Source: Sphingobacteriia bacterium (lineage in GTDB: Bacteria; Bacteroidota; Bacteroidia; Bacteroidales; UBA7960). From it: a stretch of 38,084 bases of DNA. This document shows positions 1 through 8,595 of the stretch, piece after piece. The stretch spans positions 1 to 38,084 of the forward strand of contig JAABSE010000034.1 of the NCBI GenBank assembly GCA_011390575.1, written 5' to 3'. The position numbers and the translations under genes were made by a program. Position 1 is the first letter of the stretch; each line of letters opens with the position of its first letter. The notes beneath the pieces were generated by a model, which worked only from the letters and a program-made list of their open reading frames with translations, was not told the origin of the DNA and ran no database searches.

Positions 1-190
1 TTTCCATTTTCACCGGTTCAAGGTTTTCTACGGCAATTTGCCCCAGCTCTGCTTTCTCCTTTGTATATTCAAGGCGTGCTCCTTTTTTCTCCTGGGCCGT
101 GGCGAAAGTAAAAGATATGACTACAAAAAGCAATGCAGCGGCACCTTTAATAATGCCTGCGGACATAAGATTCATTTTTGAAAGTTTCAT
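1..190 (-). CDS. Secreted protein, N-terminal fragment (possibly DUF1573-like)
   Basis: Only the first 63 codons are in the window; the gene continues beyond the left edge. The ATG is at 188-190 on the minus strand. Residues 1-33 look like a signal peptide: a lysine-containing start, a hydrophobic core around AAALLFVVISFTFA, and a likely cleavage after TAQ. The mature part begins EKKGARLEYTKEKAELGQI, which resembles the first strand of DUF1573-type immunoglobulin-like domains common in Bacteroidota (a beta strand, then a G-x-I turn), but too little is visible to assign the family. It lies downstream of the SusC1/SusD1 terminator and is probably a separate transcription unit. The signal peptide is well supported; the family is a guess. 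Confidence 0.6.
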   Translation of the reverse strand, partial: MKLSKMNLMSAGIIKGAAALLFVVISFTFATAQEKKGARLEYTKEKAELGQIAVENLEPVKME

Positions 191-656
191 GACATTTTTA
201 TTTTTGTGTTTAACATCTGACCAGGAAAGCATAAATACCCAAGAGGTCATTTATAAATTTGAATTGACATTAATATTTCGTTTGGTCTCAACGTACTGTT
301 TTTACAGAAATAGTTCTGTAATTATTCTTTTTCAATAACCGGGCCAGAATCCTTATTTTACTTTCCGGCTCCATACAAACAAAATTAAACAACGCAAATA
401 TACGATCAATAAATACACAATGCAACCGTAGGAATACTTAGGAAAAGCAAGCTACAACCGGTGTTTTTCTACGGGAAAATCGATGATCAACATTGTGTGA
501 TGCTCAATACACTACATTCAGGTTATTAAGTCTCTCAGCGAGCAATGGTCAAATTTTCGGTTTTTTGTTCTTTCGATTTTTTCCAATTCATTCTTTGCCT
601 GAATTTCAATCCAAAGCATGGAATCAATAAGGAGGATTTTCCCACAAGCCTCCCTC
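191..656. other. Non-coding gap upstream of the left-edge gene
   Basis: This AT-rich stretch separates the left-edge secreted protein from the end of the SusD1 gene and should hold the promoter of the left-edge gene. I see no clear TAnnTTTG box on the minus strand, no RNA gene and no convincing ORF. The short open frames here have no signal peptide, no recognisable domain and cross the terminator and coding sequence next door. Confidence 0.5.
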
Positions 657-690
657 TAAAAATAGTCCGGGCCGACAAATGCCGGCCCGG
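657..690 (-). terminator. Intrinsic terminator after SusD1
   Basis: A perfect 8-bp GC stem, CCGGGCCG (667-674) and CGGCCCGG (683-690), with an 8-nt loop. Read on the minus strand it is followed by a T-rich run (complement of 658-663). It lies 38 bp beyond the SusD1 stop codon and closes the SusC1/SusD1 unit. Confidence 0.8.
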
Positions 691-727
691 GGTAGTGAAT
701 CATAAAAAAATGTTGAATGAGGAATTA

Positions 728-2191
728 TTAATTGTAGGCTTCATTTTGAACCAGGTTGGGGTTCACGTCCATTTCACGCTGTGGGATAGGTAATACAAGA
801 CGTGGACTATCCCAGGGCAATACAGTTCCCTCTTCAGTGCCATCAGGAATGGTGACACTTTTCCTGAACCGACGAACGTCATCCAGAAGTCTTCCTTCGA
901 AGCACATTTCGCGATATCTCTCTTCCCAAATCAATTCCAAATCCAGATTATCCCAGGGTCCCATCCCTGCCCTGTCACGAATGGCATTGATATCGGCAAG
1001 AGGCGCAGCACCTATAGAAGAACCGTTTCTGAAATTTGCTTCCGCTCTGGTAAGAATCATTTCTGCAAGGCGTATAACATTAATATTCGCATCATATTTG
1101 CCCCATTTGCTACTCATAAGGTTACCCGGTCGGGTGCCTATGCCAATATAATACATACCCGGCACATCAGAAATCACATTGATTTCAGGATCTTCCGTAA
1201 TAGTAGCTCTTAAGTCACTTTCTTCAAACATATCCATATGCATTGGCTGAATATGGATATCGCTTCTTCCATATCCATCGAGGCTGGCAAAGAAAGTGCC
1301 AATACCATCGTTTGCCTGTCCGGCGTTGCTGGTAGCATTTTGAATTATCATGAATACATCCTCACTGGTATAAGAGTCATTGTTATATGCAGCGCGCGGG
1401 GTTCCGTTAAGGGCATCATAACCCTCGAAATTAGTGATTACAAAATTGGACTCATTTGCAGCTGCTTCCCAATTTTCCATTGACATATATACCCTTGCAA
1501 GAAATGCTGCAGAAGCTGAAGCTGTTGCTCTTCCGTCATTTGCACCGGAAGCAGTATACTCAGCAAGCAAAGCTTTCGCATCGTTTAAATCATTTAGAAT
1601 CGACTGGTAACAATTGGCAACCGTTTCGCGTGCAGCAAAATCATCATCAGTAATACCTGCTGTTGGAGTTAAAATCAAAGGTACTCCCGGATGTCCATTA
1701 GAGTTACCAGCTACGTATGGAGCAGCGTAGAAACGTAACAATTCATAATAAACAATGCCGCGAATGAATTTTGCTTCTCCTTCCACCCTGCCGCGTGCAT
1801 TTTCATCTACTATATTCAGATTGTTGAGCACATTATTTGCCAGATCAATGATCCAATAGGCTCTGCTCCATTTGCCAGTAATATAGCCATCATTGGGGTC
1901 CATGTTCTTGGTATTCATTTGCTCGTATTGAATGAAAGTACCTGACCAGGCAACTTGTCCTGAGTTAGCCACCAGGTCGCTATGAAAGATACTAGTTCCG
2001 GCCCATAACTGAGGACCCCCTATTAATGCATAGGCTCCGTGGAGTGCGTTAAGCACACCATCATGGCTTCCATACACCTCATCATCACTTACTGAGAGTT
2101 GAGGTTCCACTTCCAGAAAATCTTCACAAGAAGTAAAGACGGCAGCCAGAAAGAAAAAACCTGTTAAAGCTGATATAATTTTTGTTTTCAT
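728..2191 (-). CDS. SusD/RagB-family nutrient-binding lipoprotein (module 1)
   Basis: Outer-membrane surface lipoprotein that caps the SusC1 barrel and binds substrate. The 487-residue product starts at the ATG at 2189-2191, three codons inside the longest frame, giving a classic lipoprotein signal peptide with lipobox FTSC (Cys22). The N-terminus (ESC-type SCEDFLEVEP) and the C-terminal pattern with RDRAGM, WEERYREMCFEGRL and LPIPQREMDVNPNL are typical of the canonical SusD fold, including its TPR-like helices and the final IPQxEMxxNPxL motif. It follows SusC1 by 43 bp in the same direction and is followed by a strong terminator. The family is certain; the ligand cannot be read from the sequence. 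No CAZyme lies next to it, which leaves peptides as well as glycans possible. Confidence 0.93.
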   Translation of the reverse strand: MKTKIISALTGFFFLAAVFTSCEDFLEVEPQLSVSDDEVYGSHDGVLNALHGAYALIGGPQLWAGTSIFHSDLVANSGQVAWSGTFIQYEQMNTKNMDPNDGYITGKWSRAYWIIDLANNVLNNLNIVDENARGRVEGEAKFIRGIVYYELLRFYAAPYVAGNSNGHPGVPLILTPTAGITDDDFAARETVANCYQSILNDLNDAKALLAEYTASGANDGRATASASAAFLARVYMSMENWEAAANESNFVITNFEGYDALNGTPRAAYNNDSYTSEDVFMIIQNATSNAGQANDGIGTFFASLDGYGRSDIHIQPMHMDMFEESDLRATITEDPEINVISDVPGMYYIGIGTRPGNLMSSKWGKYDANINVIRLAEMILTRAEANFRNGSSIGAAPLADINAIRDRAGMGPWDNLDLELIWEERYREMCFEGRLLDDVRRFRKSVTIPDGTEEGTVLPWDSPRLVLPIPQREMDVNPNLVQNEAYN

Positions 2192-2234
2192 ATGTATCAT
2201 GTTTTTAAATTTAGTAAATCCTTAATGGTTCACA

Positions 2235-5200
2235 TTACAAAGTTACATTTAAACCCACTGTAAGGATTCGCTGCTGGGGAGCAGTGTAAAAATCCCATCC
2301 CTGCACAATATTACTGGTCTGCGAAGATACTCCTGCATCGGGTGAATCGGCTTCAGGATCCCAACCAGGATAGTCAGTAAAAGTAAGAAGATTGTACCCT
2401 CTTACAAATACTCTTACGGTCTGAACATTAATACGCTGTGAGATTCTACCGGGCAAAGTATAACCCAAAGTAATATCTTTTAAACGCATATAGGATCCAT
2501 CAAAAATCTGTATGCTTGAGGTGCCATATCCATTAGACTGGTAGAGCCTGGGCTGTGGGTAATAGGTTTCATCTCCGGGCTCTTTCCAGAAATTTTCATA
2601 ATAATAAACTGTATGGTTATCCTCCCATCTCAGGCCGGAAGCCTGCCATTGGAAGCCATGATTATAAATATCATGCCCCACAACAAACTGAAGCAGAACA
2701 CTCAAGTCAAAACCCTTATAAGAAAAAGTATTGGTAAAACCACCTAAAAACTCAGGATTTGGATCACCGACAATTCTGTTGGCTGCCTCAGCAATATTGG
2801 TAGTAGTTTCATCACCTTCTTCGTTCAGATAAAACAAGGCATCCCCATTATCAGGATTTACGCCGGCATATTCCCTGGTGTAAAATACACCTATGGGCTG
2901 TCCTTCCATTACTCTCCAGATGCCTTCTGAAATGATCTGGCCATCCAGATTCGTTACAACGTTTTCATTGAATGCAATGTTAAAATTGGTGTTCCATTTA
3001 AATTCTCCATCTACATTCACGGTGTTGATTAAAAACTCCCATCCTTTGTTTTCCAGATTACCCACATTCTTATATACCTCGCTAAATCCTGTGCTGGCAG
3101 GAACCTGGACCCTCAGAAGCAGATCCTTTGTTTTCTTCACATAATAATCAATTTCACCGGAAATACGATTATTGAAAAATCCAAAATCGATACCAAAATC
3201 GATCTGTGTAGTTGTTTCCCATCTCAGATCAGGGCTGGGTATGCTTGTTGAAATTAAACCGGCAAGCCCCGCATAACTACTTCCATCATATAAACCCCTG
3301 GAGGCAAAATTACCAATCTCTGAATTACCAGTAAGTCCCCAGCTGATTCGGGGCTTCAGGAAACTAATAGCCATATTATCCATTAAAAAGTCTTCATTGG
3401 TAACAACCCATCCCACAGAGGCAGAAGGGAAGAAACCATACCGATTATCTCTGCCAAATCTTGAGGAGCCATCAGTACGTCCACTTAAAGAAAGAAAATA
3501 TTTGTCTGCATACTTTAAATAGGATCTTGCAAAAAATGAAGTATACCGATACCCTGTGCCACTTGCACTCGCAAAAGAGACCTCGGCGGCACTTTCAACT
3601 CTTTTAAATTCATCGCTGGGAAAACCGGTTCCTGCCATGGAAGCAAATTCAAAATCAGCTTGCGTAAAACTGGTTCCAACAACAAGATTTAAATCAAGTT
3701 CATCGGCAATAATTGTATTATAGGTAAAGTAATTGTCGAAATTATAAAGTTTCGATTTTACGTTTCTTTCAAATCCATATCCATCAGGACCCCCGTCATT
3801 GGTAAGACGGCCATTATATTCAACCTCTTGTTGAAAGGTAAGATCCATCCCTGCTTCCGATCGAAAAGAAAGCCCTGGCAAAAGCTCAAGATTAACAAAT
3901 ACATTTCCAAAATTCTTAAAGGCCTCAGTATCAAAACTACTGTATTTTCGCACTATAAGACCGTTTTCATACAGTGTATTCTCATTCAATTCATCCGTAT
4001 CGGGAACGTAAGCAGGGTCCAGAGGTGTGAGTGCAATCATTTGCAAGGGTGATGCAAAAGCCCTGTCATAGGAAACTCTATATTGGCGTGTTCGGGACAC
4101 ACTCATATTGAGGCCAAAAGAAACCCATTCATTGGCTTTCTGGTCAAAATTTAATCGTCCGCTAATGCGATCTAATTCATTTCCATTAATGTGTGCAATC
4201 TGATCATAAAGAGATATTGAGGTAAAATACTGGGTATTTTCGGTTCCTCCGGAAGCAGAAATATCAAATTGTTTATTCGCTCCTTGTCTCAGGGCGTGTC
4301 CTTCCCAGTCTTCATCCGGACCTTGTGTAATATCATCGGGATTGTTGGTGTCACGCCAAAATGGAAAAACTCCATCCAGCCGTGCCTGCCAGTCATCATC
4401 TTCACCATATCTGTTGATAGCTGCTGTTCTCCACAAATCTATATACTGTTCCCTGTTCAAATATCCTACTTCATTGGCGGCTTCAGTAAACCCATACTGG
4501 GTAGAAATATTAAACCTGGTTTTTCCTTCTTTTCCTCTTTTGGTAGTAACCAGGATTACCCCGTTGGATGCCCGGGAGCCATAAATAGCAGCCGCAGAAG
4601 CATCTTTAAGAACCTGAACGGACTCAATGTCCGCAGGATTCAATTGTGCCAAGGGGTTGGTAGGTTCATTTCCTGTGGTACCCAGGCTTTGACTTACTAC
4701 AGGAACACCGTCAATAACATACAAAGGCTGGTTACTTGCAGAAATAGACGAAGAACCTCTTACACGTGTTCTTATTGCCTGCCCAAGTTTACCACTACCG
4801 CCAGAGATTTGTACCCCTGCGGTGCGACCCTGTAATGCATTTTCAAAACTTGGCATCGTGTTACCGGCAATATCCTCCGCATTTACCGAAGAAATAGAGC
4901 CTGTTAGCTCATACTTAAGCCTTGTACCATAGCCTACCACAACAATCTCCTGCAGGGTAGCAACATCTGCACTCAGTGCCACATTAATGGTACTGGCTGT
5001 GCCCACTTCGCGTTCTTCACTTACCATTCCAATGAAGGAATAGACCAGTGTTGCGCCTTCAGCTACAGTGATTTCATAACGTCCATTGATATCGGTTATT
5101 GTTCCTTGCGTAGTGCCTCTTACGGCTACGGTTACACCGGGCAATGACGAACCATCGGCAGCATCTGTAACTGTTCCTGTTATTCTTCGTTCCTGTGCAT

Positions 5201-5258
5201 TAAGATTGCTTGCCAGCAATCCCAGAAAAACGAGAAATAGTAAACAAATTCTCTTCAT
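2235..5258 (-). CDS. SusC/RagA-family TonB-dependent outer-membrane transporter (module 1)
   Basis: TonB-dependent importer that works with the SusD1 lipoprotein. I place the start at the ATG at 5256-5258 (1007 residues) because it opens directly into a signal peptide (MKRICLLFLVFLGLLASNL, cleavage after NAQ); the open frame extends 29 codons further upstream without a secretion signal. Domains: carboxypeptidase-regulatory-like beta domain (about 25-105, RRITGTVTDAADGSSLPGV), a VVVGYG TonB-box segment, the plug (about 110-240, with QPLYVIDGVPV and DASAAAIYGSRASNGV) and a 22-strand-type barrel to the end. It has no STN domain, so signalling to an anti-sigma factor is not expected. The first ~85 mature residues are almost the same as in SusC2, while the barrels differ. 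Confidence 0.95.
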   Translation of the reverse strand: MKRICLLFLVFLGLLASNLNAQERRITGTVTDAADGSSLPGVTVAVRGTTQGTITDINGRYEITVAEGATLVYSFIGMVSEEREVGTASTINVALSADVATLQEIVVVGYGTRLKYELTGSISSVNAEDIAGNTMPSFENALQGRTAGVQISGGSGKLGQAIRTRVRGSSSISASNQPLYVIDGVPVVSQSLGTTGNEPTNPLAQLNPADIESVQVLKDASAAAIYGSRASNGVILVTTKRGKEGKTRFNISTQYGFTEAANEVGYLNREQYIDLWRTAAINRYGEDDDWQARLDGVFPFWRDTNNPDDITQGPDEDWEGHALRQGANKQFDISASGGTENTQYFTSISLYDQIAHINGNELDRISGRLNFDQKANEWVSFGLNMSVSRTRQYRVSYDRAFASPLQMIALTPLDPAYVPDTDELNENTLYENGLIVRKYSSFDTEAFKNFGNVFVNLELLPGLSFRSEAGMDLTFQQEVEYNGRLTNDGGPDGYGFERNVKSKLYNFDNYFTYNTIIADELDLNLVVGTSFTQADFEFASMAGTGFPSDEFKRVESAAEVSFASASGTGYRYTSFFARSYLKYADKYFLSLSGRTDGSSRFGRDNRYGFFPSASVGWVVTNEDFLMDNMAISFLKPRISWGLTGNSEIGNFASRGLYDGSSYAGLAGLISTSIPSPDLRWETTTQIDFGIDFGFFNNRISGEIDYYVKKTKDLLLRVQVPASTGFSEVYKNVGNLENKGWEFLINTVNVDGEFKWNTNFNIAFNENVVTNLDGQIISEGIWRVMEGQPIGVFYTREYAGVNPDNGDALFYLNEEGDETTTNIAEAANRIVGDPNPEFLGGFTNTFSYKGFDLSVLLQFVVGHDIYNHGFQWQASGLRWEDNHTVYYYENFWKEPGDETYYPQPRLYQSNGYGTSSIQIFDGSYMRLKDITLGYTLPGRISQRINVQTVRVFVRGYNLLTFTDYPGWDPEADSPDAGVSSQTSNIVQGWDFYTAPQQRILTVGLNVTL

Positions 5259-5681
5259 GTGTTTGTTGTTTGGTGAATAATTTAGGTTTTGTTCCTTAAA
5301 ATATATCTTTAAAGATTTGTAAATATATGAAAAAGCTCTCAACAATTAACTTAATTTTAGCTTTTATTTGTCGTTAATTGGGTTTTGTGATACCGTGTTC
5401 TATAGCTTACGGATATACCCCTTTGGCAGGGAAAGGTAGTAACCCGTATTATTGTGGTGAGGTACAAACCAATCTCACCTCGGGTTAATCGTTGAAAAAT
5501 ATTCTCAATACAGCCATTAATTATTTGTAAATTTTCACTAATATTGCTACAAATCTATTCTTCAGAGTAAATGCTGAATAATAAATCCTGTGATTACATA
5601 AAAGTCTTTGCAAATCAAACGCAGTATTCCCTGCTCATACAGAAAAATAAAGGATCTATTTTCCTTTTGAGTAAAACAATA
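5259..5681. other. SusC1 upstream region
   Basis: This gap should hold the promoter of the SusC1/SusD1 unit. On the minus strand a TATATTTA box (plus-strand 5320-5327) lies about 60 bp upstream of the chosen ATG and resembles the Bacteroidota -7 element TAnnTTTG with one mismatch. A nested inverted repeat (AACCCG at 5441-5446 with CGGGTT at 5481-5486, and GGTGAG at 5456-5461 with CTCACC at 5474-5479) could form a long hairpin about 200 bp upstream. No gene is supported here. Confidence 0.4.
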
Positions 5682-5913
5682 ATTGTTGTCCGGTAAATTA
5701 AAAATAACAAATCAGTTGTAACATGAGATCCCTCACTCCACTCGGGATGACAGGCACTTAGGTTAGTGGAGGAGGGGGTTGGAAGCGGCTTCGCCGCCAC
5801 CAACCCCCTCTTCAATAAAAACCCATGGATACCTTGTCAAATCCTCCCGCATGTGCGGGAAGACCACGAAGTAGCAGCGAAGCTAAATCTCGTAAGTTTT
5901 ACCGGACACCAAT
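5682..5913. mobile_element. MITE-like non-autonomous element, copy 1 (232 bp)
   Basis: The ends are inverted repeats of 16 bp with one mismatch: ATTGTTGTCCGGTAAA at 5682-5697 and the complement of ATTGGTGTCCGGTAAA at 5898-5913. The element is flanked by a perfect 11-bp direct repeat GTAAAACAATA (5671-5681 and 5914-5924), as expected of a target-site duplication. It carries no ORF of note. Inside are two strong hairpins: 5772-5782 with 5800-5810 (11 bp, enclosing an inner GCGGC/GCCGC stem), and TCCCGCA/TGCGGGA at 5845-5860. A 28-bp stretch (5862-5889) recurs exactly in inverse orientation at 35282-35309 in a second copy. Duplications of 10-12 bp are known from IS4-type transposases, so such an element elsewhere in the genome may mobilise it; this is inference. 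Confidence 0.85.
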
Positions 5914-5968
5914 GTAAAACAATAATCTTTGCGGATTGCATTTTAAAAAAACTACAAACACAAACCCT

Positions 5969-6952
5969 ATGAAAAAAAAACAACTCCCCCTGTTATTTCT
6001 TTGTCTTTTGCCCATTATTTCTATGGGCCAGCGGCAATACTATATCAAATACAATCAAACGATCAATTCAGTAATAGGTAGTAAAAGTTCAGGCTTTGAA
6101 CGTAGCTTAGGATTTTCTGCTGGAGCAGGATACCGGTATTACTTTAACGATGCTTATACTCTGGGAAGTGAAATATTACTAACATCCACCAGGCTTTACG
6201 AGCAAAAAATGATAAATAGAGAATTAATGAATTACACGAATGACATAAGGTTTTTTAGGCTGGATGTACCGCTTAACATCCAGATTCATTATCCCCGGTG
6301 GCATTATGGTTTTGGTTTGGGCGGTTCATTCTTGCTTAATTCCAGTCAAAAACAAACATTTACTCCCTTAGTCTATGAATCTGACAAATCAGTTTTAATA
6401 GATTATGACACTTTTCCCGTAGCGGAGATTTTCGTAAAACTATCCGCCGGAATACGCATTCTCCCCAATCTGGATTTAAACATGCACTATTACCAGGGAA
6501 TTAACGATATCGGCAAGCAGTATGGATGGAAAAAGAATATCCGTGTTGGACTGGGACTCAGCTATTCTCTTAACCCCACTCCACCGATTAAAAGTCGGGG
6601 TGTGTTCTCTTCAGGTGCCAGCGAAATGGCTGCTGAACAATTTAAAATTATCGAAATCCGTAACATCATACGCCACCGTGTGCGCAAAGTATCTGATCAT
6701 CCCAATCAGGTGAACATTAATATCTCCTCTATTGGGGCGGGGGACTCCAGAATTTTGAGTATTGACCTTAACAGCTCCTCGGGTGAACTTTCAGTTACCG
6801 GCACCCGTGCCAATATTCAAAGGCCTTCTTTTCCACTTTATGGTGTTATAAACTATGTTAGTTTGGACGCTTTTGGAAACAACCCCTTTGAATGTGTTTT
6901 CAGGTTTGAAATATATGAGCCTGGCAACTGGGAGATTGTTCTTCAGCAATAG
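5969..6952 (+). CDS. Outer-membrane beta-barrel protein with an extra C-terminal domain
   Basis: A 327-residue product from the ATG at 5969; the frame opens 11 codons earlier, but only this start gives a clean signal peptide (MKKKQLPLLFLCLLPIISMG, cleavage after GQ). Residues 22-201 alternate aromatic and small residues with turns such as FSAGAGYRYYFNDAYTLGSE and RVGLGLSYSL, the pattern of an 8-10-strand outer-membrane barrel of the PorT/OmpW-like superfamily. Residues about 222-327 follow a PTPPIKSRG linker and form a separate beta-rich domain ending in GNWEIVLQQ that I do not recognise. The start lies 55 bp downstream of the MITE, so part of its upstream region has been replaced or added by transposition. 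It is the only plus-strand gene among the three transporter modules. Function unknown. Confidence 0.75.
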   Translation: MKKKQLPLLFLCLLPIISMGQRQYYIKYNQTINSVIGSKSSGFERSLGFSAGAGYRYYFNDAYTLGSEILLTSTRLYEQKMINRELMNYTNDIRFFRLDVPLNIQIHYPRWHYGFGLGGSFLLNSSQKQTFTPLVYESDKSVLIDYDTFPVAEIFVKLSAGIRILPNLDLNMHYYQGINDIGKQYGWKKNIRVGLGLSYSLNPTPPIKSRGVFSSGASEMAAEQFKIIEIRNIIRHRVRKVSDHPNQVNINISSIGAGDSRILSIDLNSSSGELSVTGTRANIQRPSFPLYGVINYVSLDAFGNNPFECVFRFEIYEPGNWEIVLQQ

Positions 6953-7070
6953 TGATTGATATGGTTGTTCTCTAAAAGGGTTTACTGAAATGATCAGGGT
7001 CATAAAACCCTGAAGCGCTATTTACCGAACATAGGAAAGAGCGCCCATAGTTGTATCAAATGACCCAAAA

Positions 7071-7110
7071 TAAACTGCCCGCACATCGTTTTCGATATGC
7101 GGGCAGTTTA
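7071..7110. terminator. Bidirectional terminator between barrel protein and SusD2
   Basis: A long stem, 7071-7088 paired with 7093-7110 (TAAACTGCCCGCACATCG against CGATATGCGGGCAGTTTA, one mismatch), with a 4-nt loop. It lies between convergent genes. The T-rich flank is best on the minus strand (complement of the AAAATAAA at 7067-7074), so it mainly serves the SusC2/SusD2 unit. Confidence 0.8.
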
Positions 7111-7140
7111 TTGTTAGATTACAATGATTGTTTCAGGCTG

Positions 7141-8568
7141 TTAGAGCGCCCACCACAGTTTTACATTGTAAATAGATTCTGGTCCCAGGGGAACGTTTTC
7201 GCTATTGCTGTCATATTCGCTCTGAGGATAAGGGAACCTGTGCGGAGGAGGTCCAATAACATTGGTCATCTCAGGGAATCCTGTTCTTCTGTAGTCGTTG
7301 TATGCTTCAACAGGATTATAGAGCCAGAAAGCCAGATATTTTTGCTTAATGATGTGCTCAAGGGTCAAATCTCCCGCAGGAAGAATGTCCTCATCGGCGA
7401 GATACGCCTCAATATCAGCTTCCTCAATACCCCATCTTTCCATGGCAGAAGTAATACCTGCAACATAATTCTCCTTGGCATCAGCCATATTGCTGCCCAG
7501 GTAAGCTTCTGCTTTGAGAAACAATACCTCTTCGTAGGTCATCATTTCCAGCGGAGCGGTGGGATATACAACATTGGAAGAAGCCTTGGAATAAATTGTA
7601 CCACCCTGGTCGTTTTCAGCTGCTCCGTTTTGAGCAGGATTGATAACATCCTCAGTTCCTGCCACAGGGGCAATCCATATAGGTAGTCTTGGGTCATTCC
7701 TGTCATTCAGCAAATCATATACCTGCTGGCTAAAGACGTGATGTTTTCTAAGGTTTGACTCCTGATACCATGGATGCTGGCCTGTTGGAGCTTCCGTAAA
7801 GTTGCGGAAAGTAAATTCTTCTTCACGGTTGGTGAATGAATTATTAGCAGCAGCAATTACAGCAGCAGCATCATACTGTCCTGTATTTGACAGCCTCTGC
7901 AGATAACGGGCTTTCAAACCATAAGCAGTTTTGATCCAGCGGTCAACATCCCCACCAAAAATAAGGTCGGTAGTTCCGGGATTGTAAACAGTTTCCGTTT
8001 GAAGGTCCTGAATCGCTTCATCAAGCAATTGCTGCAACACCTGGGTATAAATAAACTCCTGGGTGTCATACTCCGGAGCACGGTTGGAAGATCCTTGCCA
8101 AGCCTGAGTATAAGGCATATCACCCCAGATATCGGTAATGCGGGCCACAGTATAGGCTTTCATTACTTTGGCCATACCACTGTGAACAAACCGACCGGGT
8201 TCTGACCCTTCAGGTCCGGTTTTTTCAATAATAACATTCAGGTCAGGAATTACGCTTGAGTAAAATGCATTCCACTGATTGTTTCCCATAGTAGGGTTAA
8301 TTTCAGCAGTACGTCTGTCAGCTCCACGCAATTGCGCATGCGCACCAGTGGTGTGCTCTACAAAAACGGAGCTATACCATGACAGGTCAATACCGGAAAC
8401 CGTAACAGGAATATCAATGGTGACCTGAGGCATCAACAATGATAAAGGAACATCTGTCGGGCTGTTGGGATTGGTGTCAATTTCATTCATTTTCTCTTCA
8501 CTACATGCTGTTATCACAAAGATTACAAGCAACGCAGCAAAAATTTTATATAAAGTGTGTTTTTTCAT
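7141..8568 (-). CDS. SusD-like lipoprotein of the SusD-like_2 type (module 2)
   Basis: A 475-residue surface lipoprotein partner of SusC2. The signal peptide ends in lipobox VITAC (Cys22), followed by SEEKMNEIDTNPNSPTDV; the DTNPNxP segment is characteristic of the SusD-like_2 subfamily rather than the classic SusD of modules 1 and 3. Further family features are the WNAFYSSVIPDLNVIIEKT helix, the IWGDMPYTQAWQ motif (about residue 148), PTAPLEMMTYEEVLFLKAEAY and the C-terminal FPEMTNVIGPPPHRFPYPQSEY. It follows SusC2 by 27 bp and ends at a strong terminator. Members of this subfamily are often found away from CAZymes, in keeping with the protease-rich setting here; the substrate is not evident. 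Confidence 0.92.
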   Translation of the reverse strand: MKKHTLYKIFAALLVIFVITACSEEKMNEIDTNPNSPTDVPLSLLMPQVTIDIPVTVSGIDLSWYSSVFVEHTTGAHAQLRGADRRTAEINPTMGNNQWNAFYSSVIPDLNVIIEKTGPEGSEPGRFVHSGMAKVMKAYTVARITDIWGDMPYTQAWQGSSNRAPEYDTQEFIYTQVLQQLLDEAIQDLQTETVYNPGTTDLIFGGDVDRWIKTAYGLKARYLQRLSNTGQYDAAAVIAAANNSFTNREEEFTFRNFTEAPTGQHPWYQESNLRKHHVFSQQVYDLLNDRNDPRLPIWIAPVAGTEDVINPAQNGAAENDQGGTIYSKASSNVVYPTAPLEMMTYEEVLFLKAEAYLGSNMADAKENYVAGITSAMERWGIEEADIEAYLADEDILPAGDLTLEHIIKQKYLAFWLYNPVEAYNDYRRTGFPEMTNVIGPPPHRFPYPQSEYDSNSENVPLGPESIYNVKLWWAL

Positions 8569-8595
8569 AATATCTCGTTTTGTTTAATGAACAGA

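Noticed and set aside
545-793. 82-codon plus-strand frame at the end of SusD1
   Set aside because: It overlaps the terminator and the SusD1 3' end and has no domain or signal.
4269-4835. 188-codon plus-strand open frame opposite SusC1
   Set aside because: Antisense shadow of the plug region of SusC1; no recognisable features.
5615-5815. 66-codon minus-strand frame across the MITE left half
   Set aside because: It runs across the target duplication, the inverted end and a hairpin; not a plausible gene.
7051-7686. 211-codon plus-strand open frame over the terminator and SusD2
   Set aside because: It starts inside the terminator hairpin and is antisense to SusD2; no signal peptide or motif.
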